Below, one piece after another: positions 1 through 5,604 of a DNA stretch of 9,983 bases. The stretch's first letter is position 1. Every line of letters starts with the position of its first letter. Location of the stretch: positions 1 through 9,983 of the forward strand of contig JAHEME010000064.1 of assembly GCA_024643825.1 (NCBI GenBank), read 5' to 3'. The notes beneath the pieces were generated by a model, which was given only the letters and a program-made list of their open reading frames with translations, did not search any database and had not been told where the DNA came from. This stretch comes from Chloroflexota bacterium (lineage in GTDB: Bacteria; Chloroflexota; Anaerolineae; Aggregatilineales; UBA3940). The translations under genes and the position numbers were made by a program.

Positions 1-190
1 CGACGGTCGGGGTGAGCATGGTGGCGCTGCAGCGGTACGCTGGCGCGCCATTGACTTCCATGAGCAGCATCACGACCTGCGGATGTCCATTGCCATCGAG
101 TTCGCCATCAGTGATCGCGCCGACGGGCATCACGGCGACGAGAAGGACAATCGCTACCAGCATGAGTACGGTTATGCGAAACTTATTCAT
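1..190 (-). CDS. Secreted trypsin-like (S1) serine protease, N-terminal part, runs off left edge
   Basis: The minus strand reads from an ATG at 190 to the window edge without a stop, giving 63 codons. The protein starts MNKFRITVLMLVAIVLLVAVMPVGA, a clear signal peptide with a basic start and a hydrophobic core of about 17 residues. It continues ITDGELDGNGHP, then VVMLL, then YRCSATMLTPTV. In trypsin-fold proteases this is the mature N-terminal strand followed by the C-S-x-x-L-[IL]-[ST]-P-x-x-V stretch that immediately precedes the catalytic TAxHC motif, which would lie just beyond the edge. The start is supported by a GGGAGAG ribosome binding site five or so bases upstream. The catalytic triad is outside the window, so activity cannot be judged. 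The gene lies at the end of a long leader that resembles the leader of the subtilase at 1735-4767, suggesting joint control. Family call is inferred from the short visible part. Confidence 0.72.
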   Translation of the reverse strand, partial: MNKFRITVLMLVAIVLLVAVMPVGAITDGELDGNGHPQVVMLLMEVNGAPAYRCSATMLTPTV

Positions 191-291
191 GTTCTCTCCC
201 TTTATAGTTGGTCGTGAACTCGGATCCTGGTCAGTGGCCGAGTTCGCTCCTCTTGCGGATACGTTCCTACACATGTCATGGGGTGTTGGTC

Positions 292-318
292 CTTATAGTC
301 GTCTCCTTTCGTAGTCAA
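292..318 (-). promoter_or_regulatory. Possible gene-proximal promoter for the trypsin-like protease
   Basis: Minus-strand TTGACT (313-318) and TATAAG (292-297) are separated by 15 bases, slightly short for sigma-70. It lies directly after the terminator-like hairpin. A comparable TTGACT box follows the hairpin in the subtilase leader (4828-4833). If active, the protease could be transcribed without passing the hairpin. Confidence 0.3.
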
Positions 319-333
319 GTGCCTAAAAAGCAT

Positions 334-357
334 CACGGCACAGCAAAGATTGCCGTG
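334..357 (-). terminator. Terminator-like hairpin in the trypsin-like protease leader
   Basis: Minus-strand CACGGCA pairs perfectly with TGCCGTG (7 bp, 10-nt loop), followed by ATGC and TTTTT (plus 325-329). It lies about 145 bases before the protease start and about 155 after the predicted transcription start. The weak separation of stem and T run makes it a moderate intrinsic terminator, as expected for an attenuator. Confidence 0.5.
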
Positions 358-458
358 CCGCAGATGATCACGAAGTGAAAGTTGCAAGATGAAAGCAGAA
401 AAATCCGCTGATGGTGTGCCGCGTAGGTTGCAATGGCGAACGCCCGTATAGTACGTAC

Positions 459-490
459 AGATGCTTATCCCCCCCAGCCTAAAAGCATGA
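459..490 (-). other. Conserved leader hairpin, copy A
   Basis: Read on the minus strand, ATGCTT (plus positions 483-488) pairs with AAGCAT (461-466) around a 16-nt interior containing AGGCTGG followed by a G run and GATA. The same stem and interior occur in the subtilase leader at 5048-5100; without the extra hairpin in that copy, 18 of 20 bases from AGGCTGG through AAGCAT agree. The spacing to the promoter core is 22 nt here and 21 nt there. Confidence 0.6.
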
Positions 491-510
491 GGCCACAAAG
501 GATGTTACAC

Positions 511-542
511 TTTTGTTATAACACAGATTCGATAAAATAAAA
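511..542 (-). promoter_or_regulatory. Predicted promoter for the trypsin-like protease leader
   Basis: On the minus strand TATAAC (plus 515-520) preceded by TGT makes an extended -10. The surrounding 19 bases (511-529) are identical to 5121-5139. The -35 position at 16-nt spacing (TTTTAT, 537-542) is poor, so the extended -10 would have to carry the recognition. The core TGTTATAACA (514-523) is a perfect palindrome, so the same -10 is also readable towards the lipoprotein on the plus strand. Confidence 0.55.
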
Positions 543-669
543 GTAGGCAGGGAGTACTATTACCCTACGCTAACCATCTCTGCTCCTAAGATGGTGGTCA
601 AGTTCCCTGCGGGATAGAATGAGAACGGGGGTGGACTCCATACCACAGGATCAATCTGTCAACCGAGAA

Positions 670-699
670 ACCGGGTAAATCCCCCGGTGAAAAATCACC
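670..699 (+). other. Two overlapping small hairpins in the lipoprotein leader
   Basis: ACCGGG (670-675) pairs with CCCGGT (683-688), and GGTGA (686-690) pairs with TCACC (695-699) around AAAA. They share bases 686-688, so both cannot be fully formed together. They lie about 50 bases before the lipoprotein start. A regulatory role is only a possibility. Confidence 0.3.
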
Positions 700-746
700 A
701 ACTAACCGGAACCTGTGGATGCCGAATGACGTCCTAAGTAGAGAGT

Positions 747-780
747 GACCTATGCAATCGAAAAGAGACCCTATGCAATC
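747..780 (+). repeat. Short tandem duplication spanning the lipoprotein start
   Basis: GACCTATGCAATC (747-759) is followed by GACCCTATGCAATC (767-780), each preceded by a purine-rich GAGA-type stretch. The duplication gives two in-frame start codons (752 and 773), each with a possible ribosome binding site, and makes the protein repeat Met-Gln-Ser at residues 1-3 and 8-10. Confidence 0.75.
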
Positions 781-1639
781 AGCCAAATGGATACTGATAC
801 TGATAACAACCATGCTATTGGCGGCCTGTGCTGCTCCAGCTTCTGAACCATCCCCTGCACCGGATGCTGCCAGCACGGGCGGCGGTGCTGGGGATACTCC
901 GCAAGATGCGCCGGAGCCTGCTGCCAACGATAGCCAGGCCCAGGGAGGAGCACCCTCTGTGAATGACGAACTGGTACGTCAGGCCAAGATCAACCTGGGG
1001 ACACGCCTGAGCGTCACTGACGACAAGATCGAGGTCGTGACCGTCGAAGAGGTGATATGGTCGGATGCCAGTCTGGGCTGCCCACAGCCAGGCCAGACCT
1101 ACGCGCAGGTAGAGATTCAGGGCGTGGTGATCCGCTTGCGGGTGGCGGGGACGTTCTATGATTATCACGCCACGCCAGACGGTGAGCCGATCCTGTGCGA
1201 GCAGGCCGACATCTTTGCCAACTCGACGCCAGCCACCGCCGCACCTGTGGAAGCCGGTGTGACCCCGCAGGCTCCGCCCTCGCGCGGAGAGGCGCTGCCG
1301 GGGTCTGATCCGCTGGTGCAGTCGGCCCTCGCCGATCTCTCGCAGCGCACGGGCGTCCCCCCCGACTCCATCGAAGTGGTGCTGGCGGAGAAAGTCACCT
1401 GGTCGGATGGCTCGATGGGTTGCCCGCAGCCGGGATTGTTCTACACGCAGGCGTTGGTCGAAGGGGCGCGCGTGATCCTGAAGATCGACGGGCAGTTATT
1501 CTTCTATCACAGTAGCGATGGCGGGAACCAGTTTTTGTGCGGGGAGAATCCCAAACCTGTCCCGCCGGGCAGTGATGGGATCATTCTCCTGCCGGGTACG
1601 GACGAGTTCGTCCCGCCACCCGGCGGCCCCGACGATTAA
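752..1639 (+). CDS. Surface lipoprotein with two copies of an SLGCPQPG cysteine domain
   Basis: The 295-aa product has a lipoprotein signal peptide ending LLAAC, with the lipidated cysteine at residue 26, then a low-complexity Ala/Pro/Gly linker to about residue 70. Two homologous domains follow, at about 73-149 and 187-263. Each has the order [I/S]-x-V-V-x-x-E-x-V-x-WSD-x-S-[LM]-GCPQPG, Y-x-Q, a hydrophobic strand pair, then F/Y-x-YH and a final Leu-Cys. Each has exactly two cysteines 39 residues apart (C110/C149, C224/C263), suggesting one disulfide per domain. The tail is rich in Pro and Gly. The domain type recurs in secreted proteins of Chloroflexota and some other phyla, but I know of no established function. 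ATG 752 has GAGAG six bases upstream; an in-frame ATG at 773 has its own AAGAGA and gives a more typical signal peptide, so 773 is an alternative start. Confidence 0.85.
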   Translation: MQSKRDPMQSAKWILILITTMLLAACAAPASEPSPAPDAASTGGGAGDTPQDAPEPAANDSQAQGGAPSVNDELVRQAKINLGTRLSVTDDKIEVVTVEEVIWSDASLGCPQPGQTYAQVEIQGVVIRLRVAGTFYDYHATPDGEPILCEQADIFANSTPATAAPVEAGVTPQAPPSRGEALPGSDPLVQSALADLSQRTGVPPDSIEVVLAEKVTWSDGSMGCPQPGLFYTQALVEGARVILKIDGQLFFYHSSDGGNQFLCGENPKPVPPGSDGIILLPGTDEFVPPPGGPDD

Positions 1640-1671
1640 ACTTCCCCATCCGAAGGACACAGGAAACAACA

Positions 1672-1701
1672 AACGGCCCGCTGCCATCGCAGCGGGCCGT
1701 T
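1672..1701. terminator. Bidirectional intrinsic terminator between convergent genes
   Basis: AACGGCCCGCTGC (1672-1684) pairs perfectly with GCAGCGGGCCGTT (1689-1701) around a CATC loop, a 13-bp GC-rich stem. On the plus strand it is followed by TTGCGTTCTCT, on the minus strand by TTGTTGTTT. It sits between the ends of the lipoprotein (1639) and the subtilase (1735) and fits a shared terminator. Confidence 0.88.
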
Positions 1702-1734
1702 GCGTTCTCTGACGTAAGTCAGGGTGTGACGAGT

Positions 1735-4700
1735 CTAGCGGTTATCGACTTCCACGAGGGTCAGGCCCATCAGCCCGACATCGCCCGTGTGCGAGACTGC
1801 GCCGAGGCTCCAGCCTGTAGCGCCAGTCCAGCTAACGTCGATGGTGCTGATGGCTCCCGCCGTCGCTGACGCTGGCGCGCTGTCGATGTTCAGACTGCCG
1901 CCCGGCGTCGCCGAGAGCACCCACGAGTACATATCGTAGACTGCGGATGGGCCAGCCGTCTGCCAGCCGTGAACGAACACAGTCCATGTGCCGTCCATCG
2001 GGGAAACGAAGCTGACTTCCTCATCCGTACCGCCGAGGGTGCTTGATCCCGCGAGGTTGCCATCGGGATCGAAGACAAACACGTCAAGGTCAATGGCCGG
2101 GTCGCCAACCGCATCGGCAGGAATTGCCACGCGGAAGAAGGCCGCACCGGAGAGGTTGAACGTGTAGGAGTCGGAGTAGCCATCGCCCGGATTGAAGCTC
2201 TGATCCGGGTCCTGTACTACGTCCCCGGAGTCAACCGTCGCAGGCACGAGGCCATGCGCGGCGGCGCTGTAGCTGCCAGTATAGCCGAACTGAACGTCGA
2301 AGCTGGCGGAACCATCTTCGCCGCTGCCGCTGACTGCATCAGGAGCATCGAACAGCGCGCCCTTGACCGCGATCGGGCTGTAGACCGAATAGTTATGGGT
2401 CTTATCCGTCCAGGTCAGCGAGCCGAAGAACCATTCCCCTGCGGGCGCGCCCGTGTTGGTGATGGTCACATAGTAGGTCGCGGATTCACCCGTCTTCAGG
2501 GCGATCTGGGATGGTGACACCGAGACGCTGTAGCCTGGAGGCGCAACGACAGTCGGCTTGTAGGTGCGGGTTGAAGATTCCTTCGCCACGCTGGTGACGG
2601 TACGCTGAATCGTGATCGCACCGGGCAGGTTGGCTACGCCGATGGAGGGCAGGTTCAGGTTATAGGCATCTGTTGGGACGCCAATGGAAGCGAGGAACCC
2701 GCACGTTCCGGCTGGATTGGCGAAGACTTCTGGCCCGGCATCGCACAGGAAGCCGAGGTAGTCATAGAATTCTGCATTGTAGACCAGGCCGGGCTGATCG
2801 ACCGAACCCTTGTTCCACGGCCCGCCGGGGTTGACATGGCCTGCGCCAAAGTCAAACGGATCGGCGGCGCTGCTGCGGTCATTATCCAGCACGTTCTGAT
2901 AGGCGGTGGTCATCAGAGCGGACTTCGCCATCGCGGGAGTCCAATCAGGATGCGCCTGCTTGATCAGCGCGAACAGACCCGCCACGTGCGGGCTGGACAT
3001 CGACGTACCCGCAATCGCCTGGAACAGTTCGCCGGGGTATGAGCCGGGGTCTGGATAAGGCGAGTTGCCTGCCAGAATCTGGAGGCCGGGGGCGGTTACG
3101 TCTGGCTTGATGATGTCTTCTGCAACCGGGTCGGGGCCGCGTGAGGAGAAGATGGTCATCGAAGGCGCATACGACCAGTTGGTGACTTCACCGCTGGTGA
3201 TGTCGGCAGTCGCAGAAGCGCCTGCACTGGCGATGTAAGCCTTGACCGCCACACCTTCAGTGTAGTCCACGTGTATCGAAGGAACCCAGTGGGTATCGGT
3301 GAACAGATTATCGGTGTTGCTATTGTTGTACATGATCATACCAGCGCCACCGGCGAGATAAACCGCATAGCTCTTATCCGCGCGGGCATTGGCACCACGG
3401 CGACACAGCACAACCTTGCCGGATACGACAGCCGGGTTCAATGTGCCAGAGATGCACAGATCGCCACCTGCGGCAGCGGCATCCACCAGCGGATACGTGC
3501 CGCCCGTGCCGAGCGTGATGGATGCGCCAGAAACGGTGCTGCCATCGCCGAGGTGGGCTGTCCCCTGGAAGAAGCGGGACTGTGTGCTTGCGCCGACGGT
3601 GGTCAGCCACGGCACGCTGGCCGGGCCGCCAATCGTGGCATCGCCGGGGCCGCTGTTGCCAGCCGAGGTCGCCACGAAGATGCCTGCGTCTGCGGCGAAC
3701 AGATACGCGATGTCGTCCGAGCCAGTGACGCTTGGGCCGCCACCAACGGAGTAGTTGATCACGTCCACGCCGTCGGCTGTAGCCTGGTCAATCGCGGCAG
3801 CGAGGTCGGAGCCGAAGCCACCGAGGTTGCCGAGGCCCTTGTAGGCCACGACGCGCGCACGCGGAGCGATCCCGGAAACCGTGCCCAGAGGCTGCCCGTA
3901 GATGCTGGCAGCGACGCCTGCGTTACCCGCTGCTGTTGAAGCAGTGTGAGTCCCGTGGCCGTTATCGTCACGCGCTGAGTCAAACTCATCCGGGTCTGCG
4001 CCAATGATGGCGCGGTAGGTCACGAGCATCTGGCGCGCACCCAGCAGTTTATTGTTGCAGGTGAAGGGCGCGTCAGCCGGGTTTTGAGCCGTATTGCCAA
4101 AGTCACAGGGGATCGGGCCAATCGGGGAGGGGCCGTAGCTGCCGTCATCGGCAAAGCTCGGATGCTCCGGCCAGATGCCCGTATCGATCACGCCAACCAC
4201 CACGTTCTCGCCCGTGATGCCCTTATCGTAGGGGCCACCGTCAGCGGTCAGGCCCATGAAGTCGGGGCTGCTGTCGGTGAGTACGGGGGAGTTGGCGGGC
4301 ACGGCAGGCTCGCTGGTGATGTAGCGCATCTCATCGGGGCGCACCATCACGACATCCTTCTGATAGGACAGGAGGGTGGCTTCGTCCTCGGTGAGCACGA
4401 CAGCAAAGCCGTTGACCGCGTAGTAATAGTCATAGACCTTCTGGTCCGGGTTGACCCCGGCTTCCTGCAAGGCCTGGTTGTGCTTGTTGTTGAGATGGGC
4501 AACGTAGCGCTGCACCTTCTTATCGTTCACATCAATCTTGTGCCCGTTGCCCGGCTTGGTCGGAGCCAGGTCTTCCTCACCGCCATCATAGGTGATCACC
4601 GGGTCTGCGGCCATCGTGACCACATAGACCTGTGAATTGGGATTGGCAGCAAGGTTCGCTTTGAGGGCCTCAACCCGGTCAATAGGTCCCTGCTTCGCAG

Positions 4701-4767
4701 AGACCGGGAGGACGACCATCGCTAACAGGATAGCGGCGATCACGAGCGCTCTAGTCAGTTTATGCAT
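1735..4767 (-). CDS. Secreted S8 (subtilisin-like) serine protease with I9 prodomain and PA insert
   Basis: The 1010-aa preproprotein starts with a signal peptide (about 1-24, ending VSA). An inhibitor I9-type prodomain follows (about 45-150, with YYYAVNGFAVVL). The catalytic domain shows Asp195 in VGVIDTGIWP, His271 in DDNGHGTHTA, oxyanion Asn371 in TSAGNSGP, and Ser589 in GTSMSSPHVAG. A protease-associated (PA) domain is inserted at about 425-510, before the Ser motif, as in plant cucumisin-like subtilases. After the catalytic domain come an Fn3-like domain (about 715-805) and a PPC-like beta domain (about 865-955, with DLDVFVFDPDGN and DGTWTVFVHGW), then a short tail. All catalytic residues are present, so it should be an active extracellular endopeptidase. 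Three cysteine pairs (221/237, 438/455, 675/689) suggest disulfides. The start has GAGGAGAG upstream of ATG 4767. A 350-base leader precedes it. Confidence 0.96.
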   Translation of the reverse strand: MHKLTRALVIAAILLAMVVLPVSAKQGPIDRVEALKANLAANPNSQVYVVTMAADPVITYDGGEEDLAPTKPGNGHKIDVNDKKVQRYVAHLNNKHNQALQEAGVNPDQKVYDYYYAVNGFAVVLTEDEATLLSYQKDVVMVRPDEMRYITSEPAVPANSPVLTDSSPDFMGLTADGGPYDKGITGENVVVGVIDTGIWPEHPSFADDGSYGPSPIGPIPCDFGNTAQNPADAPFTCNNKLLGARQMLVTYRAIIGADPDEFDSARDDNGHGTHTASTAAGNAGVAASIYGQPLGTVSGIAPRARVVAYKGLGNLGGFGSDLAAAIDQATADGVDVINYSVGGGPSVTGSDDIAYLFAADAGIFVATSAGNSGPGDATIGGPASVPWLTTVGASTQSRFFQGTAHLGDGSTVSGASITLGTGGTYPLVDAAAAGGDLCISGTLNPAVVSGKVVLCRRGANARADKSYAVYLAGGAGMIMYNNSNTDNLFTDTHWVPSIHVDYTEGVAVKAYIASAGASATADITSGEVTNWSYAPSMTIFSSRGPDPVAEDIIKPDVTAPGLQILAGNSPYPDPGSYPGELFQAIAGTSMSSPHVAGLFALIKQAHPDWTPAMAKSALMTTAYQNVLDNDRSSAADPFDFGAGHVNPGGPWNKGSVDQPGLVYNAEFYDYLGFLCDAGPEVFANPAGTCGFLASIGVPTDAYNLNLPSIGVANLPGAITIQRTVTSVAKESSTRTYKPTVVAPPGYSVSVSPSQIALKTGESATYYVTITNTGAPAGEWFFGSLTWTDKTHNYSVYSPIAVKGALFDAPDAVSGSGEDGSASFDVQFGYTGSYSAAAHGLVPATVDSGDVVQDPDQSFNPGDGYSDSYTFNLSGAAFFRVAIPADAVGDPAIDLDVFVFDPDGNLAGSSTLGGTDEEVSFVSPMDGTWTVFVHGWQTAGPSAVYDMYSWVLSATPGGSLNIDSAPASATAGAISTIDVSWTGATGWSLGAVSHTGDVGLMGLTLVEVDNR

Positions 4768-4805
4768 TGCAGATTCTCTCCTCGAATAAAATAGTGCGTC
4801 GGCGT

Positions 4806-4833
4806 TCTATCGTTCAAAGATGTATATAGTCAA
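4806..4833 (-). promoter_or_regulatory. Possible gene-proximal promoter for the subtilase
   Basis: Minus-strand TTGACT (4828-4833) is followed at 16 bases by GATAGA (4806-4811), a weak -10. It lies between the terminator-like hairpin and the start codon, parallel to the pair at 292-318. Low confidence. Confidence 0.25.
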
Positions 4834-4881
4834 AAAATAGGCAATCCTCCTTCGCCAGGGGGCGTTGGGTTATGAATCAAA

Positions 4882-4903
4882 ACGCGGCAAATAAATGCCG
4901 CGT
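4882..4903 (-). terminator. Terminator-like hairpin in the subtilase leader
   Basis: Minus-strand ACGCGGCA pairs with TGCCGCGT (8 bp, 6-nt loop), followed directly by TTTGATT, so the stem runs into a T-rich tail. It lies 115 bases before the subtilase start, at a position like that of the hairpin at 334-357. Confidence 0.55.
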
Positions 4904-5047
4904 CAGGAACAGCCGCTCCATAAACTATGCAGAAAGGCAAAGCCAGGGTGTCTATGCAACAAGATACCTTTACGCTCTGTCAGGAATCATGCATGCATCA
5001 CTATCATGATGTTGTCAACCACCGACTGAAATCACTCTGTCTGTCGA

Positions 5048-5100
5048 GATGCTTCTCCACCCTGCCCCGGGGAAGTGGGGCAGCCAGCCTGCAAAGCATC
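5048..5100 (-). other. Conserved leader hairpin, copy B, with an extra inner hairpin
   Basis: Minus-strand GATGCTT (5094-5100) pairs with AAGCATC (5048-5054), 7 bp. Inside are AGGCTGG, then an extra perfect inner hairpin CTGCCCC/GGGGCAG (5077-5083 with 5062-5068, 8-nt loop), then GGTGGAG. Removing the inner hairpin makes the interior almost identical to the hairpin at 459-490. Confidence 0.65.
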
Positions 5101-5124
5101 CACTAGAATGATCGTTATGGTTTT

Positions 5125-5152
5125 GTTATAACACAGATTTGACTGAAGTCAA
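5125..5152 (-). promoter_or_regulatory. Predicted sigma-70-type promoter of the subtilase leader
   Basis: Minus-strand TTGACT (5147-5152, five of six to consensus) and TATAAC (5125-5130, five of six) are separated by 16 bases, with TGT just before the -10 as an extended -10 element. The 19 bases 5121-5139 are identical to 511-529. Expected start near 5118, giving a leader of about 350 nt before ATG 4767. Confidence 0.7.
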
Positions 5153-5153
5153 A
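5138..5153. promoter_or_regulatory. Inverted repeat over the -35 box, possible operator
   Basis: TTTGACT and AGTCAAA form a perfect 7-bp inverted repeat with a 2-base centre, covering the -35 TTGACT of the subtilase promoter. This position suits a repressor. It is absent from the related promoter at 515-542. The binding protein is unknown, and chance is possible. Confidence 0.4.
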
Positions 5154-5235
5154 ACTGAATTCGGACTATAAGAGGAACTATTTTTACCTGAAGTTTAAGT
5201 GGACTGTAGTACTTTCGTCCTACTTCTTGAGAGAA

Positions 5236-5559
5236 TCACTTGCGGCGGCGGGGGCGGCGTGGTCGTCTGGCTTGCGCCTCGTCAGATGAATCGTCCTCGT
5301 CGCCCGTATCGGGCATCGGGTCAAGGGCGCGGGCGATGGCACGCCAATCCATGCCTGCGTCCAGCATCGCAAAGATGTCGCTGACATCGCACTCCTGATC
5401 GTGCCCGATGCGGTACGCGCGTTCGATGTCGGCGGCGGGGTAGCCGTCGTCAAACCAGACAACAACGTCTTCATACTGCGCCTTGAATTGACGGGCGAGC
5501 GCCTGCGCGCGCGCATTGATCGTCGGAAAGGGTTCTTTATGGCTATTGTCCAGTGACAT
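5236..5559 (-). CDS. Small hypothetical protein with a short two-helix motif and basic tail
   Basis: About 107 aa. I chose the ATG at 5559 over the in-frame ATG at 5565, because the GAGGAG ribosome binding site abuts 5565 directly but stands six bases before 5559. The middle contains DIERAYRIGHDQECDVSDIF followed by AMLDAGMDWRAIARAL, a motif (alternating helices ending G-[MW]-x-x-IA-x-x-L) that resembles short repeats in other Chloroflexota proteins of unknown role. The tail is acidic (GDEDDSSDE) and then strongly basic (RRPRRPRRRK). No signal peptide or membrane segment, so it is probably cytoplasmic; the basic end could bind nucleic acid, which is speculation. It begins about 45 bases after the DUF3592 gene and is probably co-transcribed with it. 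Confidence 0.72.
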   Translation of the reverse strand: MSLDNSHKEPFPTINARAQALARQFKAQYEDVVVWFDDGYPAADIERAYRIGHDQECDVSDIFAMLDAGMDWRAIARALDPMPDTGDEDDSSDEAQARRPRRPRRRK

Positions 5560-5604
5560 GGGCATCTCCTCACTGGGCGAAAGTATACCACGTCTGAGTG
5601 CATT

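Larger units (their letters stand above)
325..508 (-). ncRNA. Candidate structured leader or small RNA upstream of the trypsin-like protease (copy A)
   Basis: Predicted transcript from the promoter core at 515-520 (start near 508) to the terminator-like hairpin and its TTTTT tract (ending near 325), about 180 nt. Its first roughly 50 nt align with the start of the region at 5048-5118: after the promoter there are matching TAAC, ATC and GTGG blocks, then the ATGCTT...AAGCAT stem with AGGCTGG inside. No annotated minus-strand gene lies between the promoter and the hairpin, so the hairpin has nothing to terminate except this leader. It could be an attenuated 5' leader of the protease or a free small RNA. 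Boundaries are estimates and no known family was recognised. Confidence 0.42.
191..751. other. Intergenic region between two divergent genes: protease leader (minus) and lipoprotein leader (plus)
   Basis: This 561-base stretch has no convincing gene; the minus-strand frame at 202-498 has a composition unlike any protein and overlaps the regulatory elements. On the minus strand, in the order of transcription, it holds a promoter core (515-520), a hairpin with a relative at 5048-5100 (459-490), a terminator-like hairpin (334-357), a second promoter-like pair (292-318) and the ribosome binding site of the protease. On the plus strand it holds two overlapping small hairpins (670-699) ahead of the lipoprotein. 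Confidence 0.7.
4876..5118 (-). ncRNA. Candidate structured leader or small RNA upstream of the subtilase (copy B)
   Basis: Predicted transcript from the promoter at 5125-5152 (start near 5118) to the terminator-like hairpin (end near 4876), about 240 nt. Its 5' part aligns with the leader at 325-508: same promoter core, a 21-nt link, then the same ATGCTT/AAGCAT hairpin. The middle part is not obviously conserved. The only gene downstream in this direction is the subtilase, which fixes the likely orientation. It may be an attenuated leader or a separate small RNA; ends are estimates. Confidence 0.42.
4768..5235. other. Intergenic region carrying the subtilase leader (minus)
   Basis: This 468-base stretch has no gene on either strand. 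In minus-strand order it holds an inverted repeat over the -35 (5138-5153), the promoter (5125-5152), a conserved hairpin (5048-5100), AT-rich palindromes ATCATGAT (5003-5010) and ATGCATGCAT (4989-4998), a terminator-like hairpin (4882-4903), a second promoter-like pair (4806-4833) and the ribosome binding site. Bases 5160-5235, next to the end of the small gene at 5236, show nothing I can name. Confidence 0.7.

Noticed and set aside
202..498. Minus-strand 98-codon open frame upstream of the trypsin-like protease
   Set aside because: It has no family resemblance or ribosome binding site, and runs through the terminator-like hairpin and conserved leader element.
491..530. Integron attC or insertion-sequence end reading of the repeated 19-mer
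   Set aside because: No attC core arrangement, no transposase, no target duplication; the spacing to -35, hairpin and gene fits a promoter and leader better.
3271..3939. Plus-strand 222-codon open frame inside the subtilase gene
   Set aside because: Antisense to the catalytic domain of the subtilase; rich in Arg, Ala and Gly as expected for a shadow frame.
4084..4635. Plus-strand 183-codon open frame
   Set aside because: Antisense to the prodomain and catalytic start of the subtilase, with no recognisable domain.
4876..5118. Match of the leaders to c-di-GMP, cobalamin, TPP or fluoride riboswitches
   Set aside because: I looked for their conserved core strings and found none in either leader, so no named riboswitch is called.
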